From Planctomycetota bacterium (GTDB lineage: Bacteria; Planctomycetota; UBA1135; UBA2386), in contig JAPYTD010000004.1 in NCBI GenBank assembly GCA_029936315.1, positions 1 to 39,262 on the forward strand: 39,262 nucleotides of DNA, given 5' to 3'. How positions within the stretch are numbered: the first letter of the stretch is position 1; the number at the start of each line of letters is the position of its first letter. Of the stretch, positions 27,203 through 34,808 are shown piece after piece. The notes under the pieces were generated by a model. It saw only the letters and a list, made by a program, of their open reading frames with translations. It did no database searches and had not been told where the DNA came from. The position numbers and the translations under genes are program-made.

Positions 27203-28189
27203 ATGCTGCACCGAACATCAAAGTTCCTTGTCGTCACTCTGTGGCTGGCTGTGCCGTTTGCCTTGGCGCAAGAGAACAAGGAGAACAAGCCGCGTAAGAC
27301 GGCGTCTCGTTGGATTGCGAGCGAGAAGCACGGGCTGAAGATGAGGGTTCCAGAAGGCTGGCAAAAGATCCAGAATCCTGGCGTGGTGTTGGCGGCCAAG
27401 GGCGCTGCCGGAGACGCCGGGACTGTCGGGCTCAATGTGCGTAGCGTGCCGGGTCTGACCCACTCGGAGATCAACCGGAAGGGCTTCGCGGAGCAGATGC
27501 GTGGGGTGGCACTCAAGCTCGAGGGCTATGCATTCGTTGGCGATGGCAAGGTGGAGATCGCGGGCGGGCCCGGCGTGTGGTTGCACGGCACCCGCTCCGG
27601 AATCTACCTCATGCAGTACATCTTCGCGGGCGAAGCGCAGGGTTTCGTTGCGACGTTCAACTACCCTGCAGAAGGCGCTGAGAAGCACGCGAAGTTGATC
27701 GCTGCGATCGTGGACTCGATCGAGATCGGCGCCGACAAGGGCGGGGCCAGGGTCGTCAAGGGCCGTGTGCAGGCCGCGCATGGCTTTTCCCTGCAGATGC
27801 CCAAGGGCTGGAAACTCGACACGGTATCAGCAGGCGCCTTCCTCGCCATGGCCGGCCCGAACAAGATGTCGATCAACGCGCGTGTCGAGGCGTCACTCAC
27901 TTCCCCGCTCGATCCCAAGGCCATCGTGACCGAGATCGAGCCTGCGCTGAAGAAGGTGCTCGGTGAGAGCTACCAGATCCGGTACTCCCGATCTGTGCGG
28001 ATCCACAAGCGCGCAGCGGTGTGGGTCGAAGCCAGGTATGTGCAAAAGGGCCGCAAGATGCGCAACCTGCAGTTGTTCGTGCCGGGTAAGAAGCACGGCT
28101 TCATCCTGACGTTCATCGCCCCGGCGTCGGACTTCAGCAAGAACATCGGCAAGATCAAGAAGGCCATTCGGTCGATTCGCATCGACTGA
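27203..28189 (+). CDS. Exported protein with two PsbP/DcrB-like domains
   Basis: Predicted periplasmic or secreted protein, 328 aa. The ATG at 27203 is fixed by a GGAGGAA and by a signal peptide directly after it (MLHRTSKFLVVTLWLAVPFALA|Q). The mature protein consists of two similar halves. The first begins HGLKMRVPEGWQKI and ends IVDSIEI; the second begins HGFSLQMPKGWKLD and ends IRSIRID. This 'G-(hydrophobic)-P-GW' opening and the C-terminal 'I..SI.I' strand recall the PsbP/Mog1/DcrB fold, so I read it as an internal duplication. The second half lacks some loops of the first. The protein is rich in lysine. Function unknown. It lies 184 bases after the NRPS-like gene and has its own ribosome-binding site. 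Confidence 0.75.
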   Translation: MLHRTSKFLVVTLWLAVPFALAQENKENKPRKTASRWIASEKHGLKMRVPEGWQKIQNPGVVLAAKGAAGDAGTVGLNVRSVPGLTHSEINRKGFAEQMRGVALKLEGYAFVGDGKVEIAGGPGVWLHGTRSGIYLMQYIFAGEAQGFVATFNYPAEGAEKHAKLIAAIVDSIEIGADKGGARVVKGRVQAAHGFSLQMPKGWKLDTVSAGAFLAMAGPNKMSINARVEASLTSPLDPKAIVTEIEPALKKVLGESYQIRYSRSVRIHKRAAVWVEARYVQKGRKMRNLQLFVPGKKHGFILTFIAPASDFSKNIGKIKKAIRSIRID

Positions 28190-28351
28190 GGTGTAGCGGC
28201 AGCATGACGTCGAACGCTCTACCGTAGGGTGACGTGCCCCGGCCTGCCCCAAGTGGCGCCCGATCCAGGCTCGTCACGCCTGGATGCAGTCGAGGATGTC
28301 GCGCCTTTGTGCCAACCGCCCCAGGCGGGCCATGTGCCGTAGAATGCCGCC

Positions 28352-30220
28352 ATGCCCTCGCCTCTACACGCATCGCGTTCTCGTGCTTCGTTGATCCGTG
28401 CGGCCGTGTTCGCGGTGGCTCTCGCGCCGCTACTCGTGGCGCAGGGCCTGCGCACGATCGATTCGCTCCCGTATGGTCCGACACCTGTCGCCTTGCATGG
28501 CCAGGACGCAGGTGCCAATTGGATCGGGTCGTGGTTGGGCGTCGATGCAGCGCACCCGGTTGGTCTCGGCAGCTACTGGCAGTTTGACAACGACGTGCTG
28601 GATGTCGGGCCAATGATGAGCCACGGCGTCAACAATGGTGCGACCTACAGCAGCGACGTTCCGCTAGCGATCGCCGGCTGGTCTGTGGCATCGCTGTCGT
28701 TGGTCGCTGCCAACCAGGATCACGTCGACTTGACGGCCCACCTCAGCAAGTATGCAGACCTCAACCACGGATCGATTGCGGTTTGGGTCAAGACCTCGGC
28801 TGGCAGTGCGTTGACGGTGCTTGGAGCTAGCGACACTTCGGACCATTCCCACGAGATCGCGTTGAGCTTGTCGAACGGCAGACCGTGGTACGACGTTCGC
28901 GGCGACCTCAACTCGTGGACGCAGGTGTTCACGGCCGCCACGATCAACGACGGCACGTGGCATCACCTGTGTTCGGTCACGGAAGGCAACGGCGTTACGA
29001 CGCTCTACGTGGATGGTGTTGCCGTCGATACGAAGCACCAAGGATTCTTCCGTTACGTCTTCGATCTCGACTCGATGTCGATCGGCCGCAACGTCGACTC
29101 TGGTGGGCCGCAGTGGCACTTCGATGGTTTGATCGACGATCTCACCGTCTGGGCATCGCCGCTGAGCGCGGCCGAGGTGGCGTTGATCGCCCAAGGTGTC
29201 GCTCCGCCGCTGGCGTTCAGCGGCGCTACGGTGTCGGTCGGGCCGATGGTCGAAGCGGGAAGCGTGGTCAACTCGGCGCTGCTGTCGAATGGTATCGTGC
29301 CCGATGGCAACAAGATCGTCAGTACGAGCACGGCGCGTGCTGGCCGCAGCTTCTCCGATCGCTGGGACCTGACGCAGAGTACGAGCTACTACCTCAGTTG
29401 CATGCTGCGCCGCGAAGACACCAGCACGATGATCGAAAGCGCGCTGGTCGAACTGACCGACAGTGGCGCGACGCGCGGGTTGTTCGGTTGGGACAGCGCC
29501 GGCAATTGGGTGGTCGGTGGTCTGACGCAGACGATCGGTGCCGAAGTCATGCAACCCAACACTGACTACTTCTGCGTGCTGCGTATTGATGCTGGCGCGA
29601 CGGACGTCGCCTACCTCAAGGTGTTCGCGCCCGGTGCGAGCGTTGTGGCTGACGACTCTGGCATCACGTCGGTCGGAATCGGCGCCAACCAATGGACAGC
29701 GGCGTCACCGGGGTATGCGTCGGGCGCGGACATGTTCACGCTGTGGTTGACGCCGACCGGCAACAACCGCATCGAACTGGACGAGATCCGCCTGGGGTCG
29801 AGTTGGGAGTCCGTCGTGCGTCTGGCGTACGGGCAAGGTTGCCTCGGCGCTGAGATCTCGGCTGCCGGCCGCCCAGTGATCGGTTCTTCGACGACGTTGC
29901 AACTGACCGGTGGCACACCCAACAACATCGCTGCGATCTTCCTTGCCCTGAGCAGCACGACATCAGCCTTCGGTCCGTTGCCGCTCGATGTTGGCATGTT
30001 CGGTGCGCCGGCCGGCTGTACGTTGTTGCAATCCAACGATGTGGGCGTGTTGACGATCGCCGATGGACTTGGCAACTCGTCGTTGGTGTTTCCGATCCCG
30101 GCCAACCCGCTGCTCTATGGCGCCGAAGCATTCGCACAGTGGGTGTGCCTCGATCCGAGCCAGGGCACGCCGTTGCCATTCCGTCTGTCGAGCGCCTACC
30201 AGATCCTGGTACAGAACTGA
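28352..30220 (+). CDS. Exported LamG-domain protein with shared C-terminal domain
   Basis: Secreted or surface protein, 622 aa, ATG start. A basic N-terminus and hydrophobic stretch end near LLVA|Q. Residues of about 110-270 form a LamG/concanavalin-like domain (GSIAVWVKT, DGTWHHLCSVTEG, TTLYVDGVAVDT, FDGLIDDLTVWASPLSAAE), a fold that usually binds glycans. A second beta-rich region (about 285-490) ends RIELDEIRLGSSWE, typical of a carbohydrate-binding module's last strands. The final 130 residues begin YGQGCLG and match the C-terminal domain of the next gene product. The stop overlaps the next start (TGATG), so the LamG protein and the sialidase are translationally coupled. The likely role is glycan recognition alongside the sialidase. 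Confidence 0.83.
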   Translation: MPSPLHASRSRASLIRAAVFAVALAPLLVAQGLRTIDSLPYGPTPVALHGQDAGANWIGSWLGVDAAHPVGLGSYWQFDNDVLDVGPMMSHGVNNGATYSSDVPLAIAGWSVASLSLVAANQDHVDLTAHLSKYADLNHGSIAVWVKTSAGSALTVLGASDTSDHSHEIALSLSNGRPWYDVRGDLNSWTQVFTAATINDGTWHHLCSVTEGNGVTTLYVDGVAVDTKHQGFFRYVFDLDSMSIGRNVDSGGPQWHFDGLIDDLTVWASPLSAAEVALIAQGVAPPLAFSGATVSVGPMVEAGSVVNSALLSNGIVPDGNKIVSTSTARAGRSFSDRWDLTQSTSYYLSCMLRREDTSTMIESALVELTDSGATRGLFGWDSAGNWVVGGLTQTIGAEVMQPNTDYFCVLRIDAGATDVAYLKVFAPGASVVADDSGITSVGIGANQWTAASPGYASGADMFTLWLTPTGNNRIELDEIRLGSSWESVVRLAYGQGCLGAEISAAGRPVIGSSTTLQLTGGTPNNIAAIFLALSSTTSAFGPLPLDVGMFGAPAGCTLLQSNDVGVLTIADGLGNSSLVFPIPANPLLYGAEAFAQWVCLDPSQGTPLPFRLSSAYQILVQN

Positions 30221-32484
30221 TGACGATCAACAACGTGTCACTCTGGCGCGTGATGGTTCTGTTGGTCGTGGCAAGTGGCGTCGTGCGTGCACAGGGCTTG
30301 TTGACGCCGGGTGGTCAACCAGATCCCACGCACAGCGATCTGTATGCGTGGTATGCCGCGTGGCAAGGAGTCAATTCGTTGGGCACACCAACCGACGGTG
30401 CGCCGGTGACACGCTGGGATGATCTGTCGAACAACCAGCACGACCTGGTGCGCGTGCACTCTGCCGGGTCGCGGCAGCCGACGTTTGCGTTGGCGACGGC
30501 GAGCACACCATCGGCCATCGAGTTTGACGGCGACGACTACATCTGGGCGAATGACTCCACCGAGTTCGGCACGCTTGCCGGGCCGAAGACAGTGTTCTTT
30601 GTCGCGCGTGTGCTGTCGGCAGATGGTGGCTACGTGTTTGACGGCACGAGTGCTGCCGCACGCAATGCGGTGCTCACCGGGCAGTCTTCGGGGCCGAACC
30701 AATGGCACACGTTTGCCGGTGCGTCAGCGACGGGTCCAGACGTCGATCACGACGTGTTCCAGGTGCACAGCGTGCAGTTTGGTCCAGGCCAGCTCGAACA
30801 CTTCCTCAACGGCTCGTCGATCTACTCGGGTGCGAGCACGATTGCGCCATTGGGCGGGTTGACGCTCGGTGCACGGTACACCCTCGACTATTCGTTGATC
30901 GGCGACGTCGCCGAGGTGCTGATCTACTCGCGAGCGCTGACGATGGCCGAGCGGCAGCAGGTTGAGGGCTACCTGTTGTCGCGCTATGCCGAGCAATCCC
31001 CGCCGGAAGAGCCGGTATCGACGGATGTGTTTGTCGGTGGGGTCGGCTACCCCACGTATCGCATTCCGGCCCTCTTGCGCACGCAGTCCGGCGTATTGCT
31101 CGCGTTCGCCGAAGGCCGGCAGAGCCTCAATGACCACGCGCAGAACGACGTGGTGCTGCGACGAAGCGCCGATGCCGGCCAGACCTGGAACGCGCTGCAG
31201 CTGCTGCATGACGACGGCGCCAACAGCCTCAACAATCCGTGTTGTGTGCAGATCCGGACGGGAGCGAACGCGGGGCGTGTGCTGCTGATGTACCAACGGT
31301 TCCCGGCTGGGTGTCACACCAACTGTGTCGTGCCGGGGCTGACCGGCAGCAACATCTGCCGTTCGTTCGTCATGCATAGCGATGATGACGGCGCCACGTG
31401 GTCCCTGCCGGTTGAGATCACGCCAGAGGTCAAGCGGCCGACGCTCGCTCGCGCGATCGCGAGCGGTCCGGGCATTGGCATCCAGTTGCGCCGCGGTGCG
31501 CATGCAGGACGCATTGTGTTTCCGTTCAACCAACTCGACACATCGGGGCATTGGTGGAACTACGCGGTGTTCAGTGATGATGGCGGTGTGAGCTTCAGCT
31601 ACGGCGCACTCGTCGACGACATGCAGACGCCGGGTCAGGGCAACGAAGTGCAGTTCGTCGAACGCGCGGATGGCTCGCTTCTGCTGAATGCGCGCAGCAT
31701 CGGCGGCACGCGGCATCGCAAGACCGCGGTCAGCGTCGATGGCGGCGCGACGTGGTTGCCGATGGCCGAAGACCCGAAGCTCAACGAGCCGCAGGTGATG
31801 GCCAGCGTGTTGCGGTTTACCGACCCGCTCGATGGCTACCGCAGTCGCATTGCCTACGCCGGGCCCAATTCGCGCAACAGTCGCAGCAACGGCACCGTGC
31901 AGATCAGCTACGACGAGGGCGTGACGTGGGCGGAGTCCAAGATGATTCACGTCGGCTTCTATGCCTACAGTTGCCTCGCCGCCGCCGACGACGAACGAAT
32001 CGGCCTGCTGTACGAAGCATCGGGATACGCCCGCATTGCATTCGCTGTCATGACGGTCGAGTGGCTCAGCGATGGTCGGGATTGCCTCGGCAATGGTGCG
32101 CACGGTGGCGTCTACGGAACGGGCTGTGCTGGTTCGGGTGGCTTTGTGCCGACGCTCGATACGTTTGGTTGCCCGACGCCCGCGGCCACGGTGACGTTGC
32201 AGATCGCCAACGGCCTGGGAGGCGCGCTCGCCGTGATCGGCATTGGTGCTGGTAGCAGTACGGCACCTCTTGGCCCGTGTGTCGCGTCGATCTTGCCGTT
32301 GCTTGGCACGATGCCGTTGGTCTTGTTGCATGGCAGTGGCGCTGGCAATGGCAGCCACAACGTGCCGTTGCCCTTGCCGCCCAACCTCGCCCCGATGACG
32401 TTGACCGCGCAGGCCTTCGTCGTCGATGCAGGTGCGCCGGCCGGGTTCACGCTCAGCAATGCCGTCGAGCTGGTGATCTTCTGA
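30220..32484 (+). CDS. Exported LamG-sialidase (GH33 exo-alpha-sialidase)
   Basis: Secreted exo-sialidase, 754 aa from the ATG at 30220, which overlaps the upstream stop. A signal peptide (cleavage near VRA|Q) is followed by a LamG-type domain (about 30-250: LYAWYAAWQGV to VAEVLIYSRALTMAE). The GH33 propeller (about 265-630) has the YRIP motif with Arg281, then AFAEGRQSLNDHAQNDVVLRRS. Five Asp boxes start at bases 31165 (SADAGQTW), 31378 (SDDDGATW), 31573 (SDDGGVSF, degenerate), 31732 (SVDGGATW) and 31906 (SYDEGVTW). NEVQFVERADGS carries the probable catalytic Glu, LLLNARS the second Arg, and FYAYSCLAAADDERIGLLYEA the Tyr/Glu region. The last 125 residues (from YGTGCAG) are the shared C-terminal domain. 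It should release terminal sialic acids from external glycans. Confidence 0.9.
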   Translation: MTINNVSLWRVMVLLVVASGVVRAQGLLTPGGQPDPTHSDLYAWYAAWQGVNSLGTPTDGAPVTRWDDLSNNQHDLVRVHSAGSRQPTFALATASTPSAIEFDGDDYIWANDSTEFGTLAGPKTVFFVARVLSADGGYVFDGTSAAARNAVLTGQSSGPNQWHTFAGASATGPDVDHDVFQVHSVQFGPGQLEHFLNGSSIYSGASTIAPLGGLTLGARYTLDYSLIGDVAEVLIYSRALTMAERQQVEGYLLSRYAEQSPPEEPVSTDVFVGGVGYPTYRIPALLRTQSGVLLAFAEGRQSLNDHAQNDVVLRRSADAGQTWNALQLLHDDGANSLNNPCCVQIRTGANAGRVLLMYQRFPAGCHTNCVVPGLTGSNICRSFVMHSDDDGATWSLPVEITPEVKRPTLARAIASGPGIGIQLRRGAHAGRIVFPFNQLDTSGHWWNYAVFSDDGGVSFSYGALVDDMQTPGQGNEVQFVERADGSLLLNARSIGGTRHRKTAVSVDGGATWLPMAEDPKLNEPQVMASVLRFTDPLDGYRSRIAYAGPNSRNSRSNGTVQISYDEGVTWAESKMIHVGFYAYSCLAAADDERIGLLYEASGYARIAFAVMTVEWLSDGRDCLGNGAHGGVYGTGCAGSGGFVPTLDTFGCPTPAATVTLQIANGLGGALAVIGIGAGSSTAPLGPCVASILPLLGTMPLVLLHGSGAGNGSHNVPLPLPPNLAPMTLTAQAFVVDAGAPAGFTLSNAVELVIF

Positions 32485-32966
32485 TCCCTGCCTCGTTGCG
32501 ACAACCGGTGCCGCCCGCCCGGTCAAGGGCGGGCGAATCCACTGCGCAGTATCCGAAAACCAAGCCGACATGATTCTGGTGTGAATTAGTCAGTTCGATG
32601 TCGTCGATGACCAAAGAGTAGTCTGCGGTTTGCGCCGAGTTCACAGACCGGTGGCGCGATTCGAGCTATGAAGCAGCCTGTCGCTAGAAAACTGGGCCGT
32701 CAGGTCGAGCGGCGATAGCTGCGAAGCAGACCGCCGAGTCGCTCATCAACGACCACCCCGTCACCGTTCGTTGGTTCGTCGCTGCTCGGGGCGATCAGCT
32801 TGTTGTCGAGCCCTCGGCGCGGTCGCTGCGCACGCGAGTGCTGTGTTTGGAAGGCATGTCAGGTGATCTCCGTGTTGTCGGTAACTACCGACTTTGAACG
32901 AGTTCTCACGCTGCGCTGCCTTCCTAGGCAGGTTCGCTAACTTAGCGATCAGCAACTACTTAAATG
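32485..32966. other. 482-base gap with three small inverted repeats, no gene seen
   Basis: Sequence between the sialidase stop and the 3' end of tRNA-Phe, with no convincing gene. A strong GC hairpin lies at 32512-32535 (separate entry). Two further palindromes lie at 32877-32892 (GTCGGT, AACT, ACCGAC) and 32934-32948 (TCGCTAA, C, TTAGCGA). The second begins 18 bases beyond the tRNA 3' end on the transcribed strand, but no T-run follows it. A minus-strand frame at 32590-32644 reads SLVIDDIELTN, which resembles the last strand of a carbohydrate-binding domain. It has a stop shortly upstream and could be a remnant or chance. Confidence 0.5.
32512..32535 (+). terminator. GC-rich hairpin after the sialidase gene
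   Basis: A perfect 9-base-pair stem (CGCCCGCCC, loop GGTCAA, GGGCGGGCG) starts 27 bases after the sialidase stop. It could end the LamG-sialidase transcript, but no T-run follows, so it is not a classical intrinsic terminator. Confidence 0.4.
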
Positions 32967-33042
32967 TGGTGGGCAGAGGCGGATTTGAACCGCCGACCCT
33001 GGCATTTTCAGTGCCATGCTCTACCAACTGAGCTATCTACCC
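32967..33042 (-). tRNA. tRNA-Phe (anticodon GAA)
   Basis: A 76-nt cloverleaf reads on the minus strand from GGGTAGA (5' end at 33042) to the encoded CCA (3' end at 32967). The acceptor stem GGGTAGA/TCTGCCC has one G-T pair. The D arm is GCTCAGTTGGTAGAGC. The anticodon stem is TGGCA/TGCCA with loop CTGAAAA, giving anticodon GAA. The T arm GGCGG-TTCAAAT-CCGCC is perfect. The discriminator base is A. Confidence 0.97.
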
Positions 33043-33163
33043 GGGCCAGCATGCATTGCCCCAAGGGGCGTTGCGCCGAGGACGGTAGCCAGTGACGCAG
33101 ATCGGCGCAAGCACCAGGTTCGCCTGGCCCCGGTAGCACGCCGGCAGGCCCCGTTGGCCGCGA

Positions 33164-34117
33164 TTAGGCCCGCAAGCAGGCGCGTGCTGCAGCGACATCT
33201 TCGGTGATCTGCGCCTTCAGGTCGTCGGGCCCGGCAAACTTGCGTTCACCGCGCAGCAGCTGCCGAAACGTGACTTCAAGCTCGCGGTCGTAGAGGTTGC
33301 CGTCGAAGTCGAGCAGGTGCACTTCGAGGCAGCTGTCACCGTTGCCGAACGTCGGACGGGTGCCGAGGTTGGCGACGGCGGCGAAGGTTGTGCCGTCAAC
33401 TACGGCTTCGACCGCGTAGACACCGGTCGGCGGCAAGGCGCCCGATGTCAGGGCAACGTTTGCGGTGGGGAAGCCGAGTTTGCGGCCGCGGGCTTCGCCG
33501 TGAACGACCTTGCCGAGCGCGCCGGGAAAGCGGCCGAGGAATCGGCGCGCGCGCGCCAAGTCGCCCCCGGTAATCGCCTGACGGATCGCGGTCGACGAGA
33601 CTGGTTGGCCGTCAACTTCGAATGGCGCACCGGTGGCGACCTGAAAGCCAAACTCACTGCCGAGATCGCGGAAGTGTTGCGGCGTGCCTTGTCGGTCCTT
33701 GCCGAGTGCCGAGTCGTAGCCGAGCAGCAGTCCCCGCGTGCGCAGCCTCTTCACGAGCAGTTCGTCGGCGAACTCGCGTGCGGTCATCTTCTGCAGGCGC
33801 GGTTCGAACTGCAACTGCACCAGGCGAAGCACACCCGAACGACGCAACAGCCGCAGTCGGTGCGCCACGCTGACGATCAACGGCGGTGCTTTGCCGAGCA
33901 GGACCTGATCGGGGTGGTTTGTGAACGTCACGACGGTCGGCATGCCGCCCAGCGCCGATGCCATCTCAAGCAGTTGGTGCAGCAGCCGAAGGTGTCCGAG
34001 GTGCACGCCGTCAAAGACGCCGACCGCGACGACCGAATGGCTGTTCTGATCTTGGTCGCCGTAGATCGAGACCAGATCGAGATCGCGGAGCGCGTCGAGG
34101 CCCTCGATCAGTCTCAT
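33164..34117 (-). CDS. ribF: Bifunctional riboflavin kinase / FAD synthetase
   Basis: Converts riboflavin to FMN and then FAD in the cytoplasm; 317 aa, normal length for RibF. The N-terminal nucleotidyltransferase half has VAVGVFDGVHLGHLRLL (the GxFDGxHxGH ATP-binding motif), TFTNHPDQVL and LLGYDSALGKDRQG. SSTAIRQAITGGDLARA is the usual SSTxIR motif. The C-terminal flavokinase half has GRKLGFPTANV (PTAN motif), GVYAVEAVV, ATLGTRPTFG-like VANLGTRPTFG and LEVHLLDFDGNLYDRELEV. FMN made by this enzyme is the expected cofactor of the monooxygenase domain at 22348-27018, as of all flavoproteins. The def gene lies 38 bases upstream on the same strand, so the two may be co-transcribed. No FMN riboswitch is seen. 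Confidence 0.95.
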   Translation of the reverse strand: MRLIEGLDALRDLDLVSIYGDQDQNSHSVVAVGVFDGVHLGHLRLLHQLLEMASALGGMPTVVTFTNHPDQVLLGKAPPLIVSVAHRLRLLRRSGVLRLVQLQFEPRLQKMTAREFADELLVKRLRTRGLLLGYDSALGKDRQGTPQHFRDLGSEFGFQVATGAPFEVDGQPVSSTAIRQAITGGDLARARRFLGRFPGALGKVVHGEARGRKLGFPTANVALTSGALPPTGVYAVEAVVDGTTFAAVANLGTRPTFGNGDSCLEVHLLDFDGNLYDRELEVTFRQLLRGERKFAGPDDLKAQITEDVAAARACLRA

Positions 34118-34155
34118 CGGTTCTGTCTCATGAGTTCGAGTCCACGCGTTGCGGC

Positions 34156-34668
34156 CTAGGCCCGCGCCTTGTAATCGCTCTCAAGCTCGAGCAGCAGGGA
34201 CTTCACCCGGATCTTCTCAGTTGCGGTCAACCGATCCACGAAGAAGACTCCCTCAAGGTGGTCGATCTCGTGCTGCACGATCCTGGCGAGCCAGCCGTCG
34301 CACTTCAGAGCCTGTTCTTCGCCGTTGACGTCCTGGTAGACGACCGTGATGTCGATCCAGCGTTCGACGTCGGCCTGGATCCCTGGGAAGGACAAACACC
34401 CCTCCTCCCCGAACTCGTGCTTCTTCTTGCGCATGATCTTGGGGTTGCAGATCACCAACTCGCCGTCGCGGTCGTCCTTGCTGCCACTGGGGTTGAGAAC
34501 GAGTAGTTTCTGCTCGATTCCGACCTGGGGGGCCGCCAAACCGACGCCTCCCTCCAGGTACATGGCCTCCAGCATCCGGTCGGCAAGGTCCTTCAGCTCG
34601 GCGCCGAACTCGGTAATAGGCTTGCCGCCGTGGCGGAGGATGGGATCTGGATAGATGAGTATGTGCAT
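34156..34668 (-). CDS. def: Peptide deformylase
   Basis: Metalloenzyme that removes the formyl group from nascent N-terminal methionine; 170 aa from the ATG at 34668, which gives the usual start (MHILIYPDPILRHGGKPI). The open frame to 34761 adds only an Arg/Pro-rich stretch. All three family motifs are present: GVGLAAPQVG (motif 1), EEGCLSFPG (motif 2, metal-ligand Cys) and QHEIDHLEG (motif 3, two metal-ligand His and the catalytic Glu). It lies upstream of ribF on the same strand and is divergent from the TPR gene across 140 bases. It is complete and unremarkable. Confidence 0.96.
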   Translation of the reverse strand: MHILIYPDPILRHGGKPITEFGAELKDLADRMLEAMYLEGGVGLAAPQVGIEQKLLVLNPSGSKDDRDGELVICNPKIMRKKKHEFGEEGCLSFPGIQADVERWIDITVVYQDVNGEEQALKCDGWLARIVQHEIDHLEGVFFVDRLTATEKIRVKSLLLELESDYKARA

Positions 34669-34808
34669 TCGACCGGAACTTCTTGCGGTAGTCAGGGCAG
34701 GTCCCGCGTTGCGGGGCCCGGGCTCTGACGGTAGATTGTTCCGCCCTTTCGTCCGCGTCAAGCAGCCGCCGGCTGCCTTTTCTTGTCGCGCCGATTCCGA
34801 GCGACCCC

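Noticed and set aside
28664..29692. A 342-codon open frame antisense to the LamG protein gene
   Set aside because: Shadow of a high-GC gene; Arg/Asp/Val-rich with no fold pattern.
30724..32571. A 615-codon open frame antisense to the sialidase
   Set aside because: The sense product has five Asp boxes and the GH33 motifs. The antisense translation is Arg/His-rich with no domain.
32934..32948. Palindrome downstream of tRNA-Phe as a terminator or attachment site
   Set aside because: No T-run follows it and no integrase or copy of the tRNA 3' end is seen nearby.
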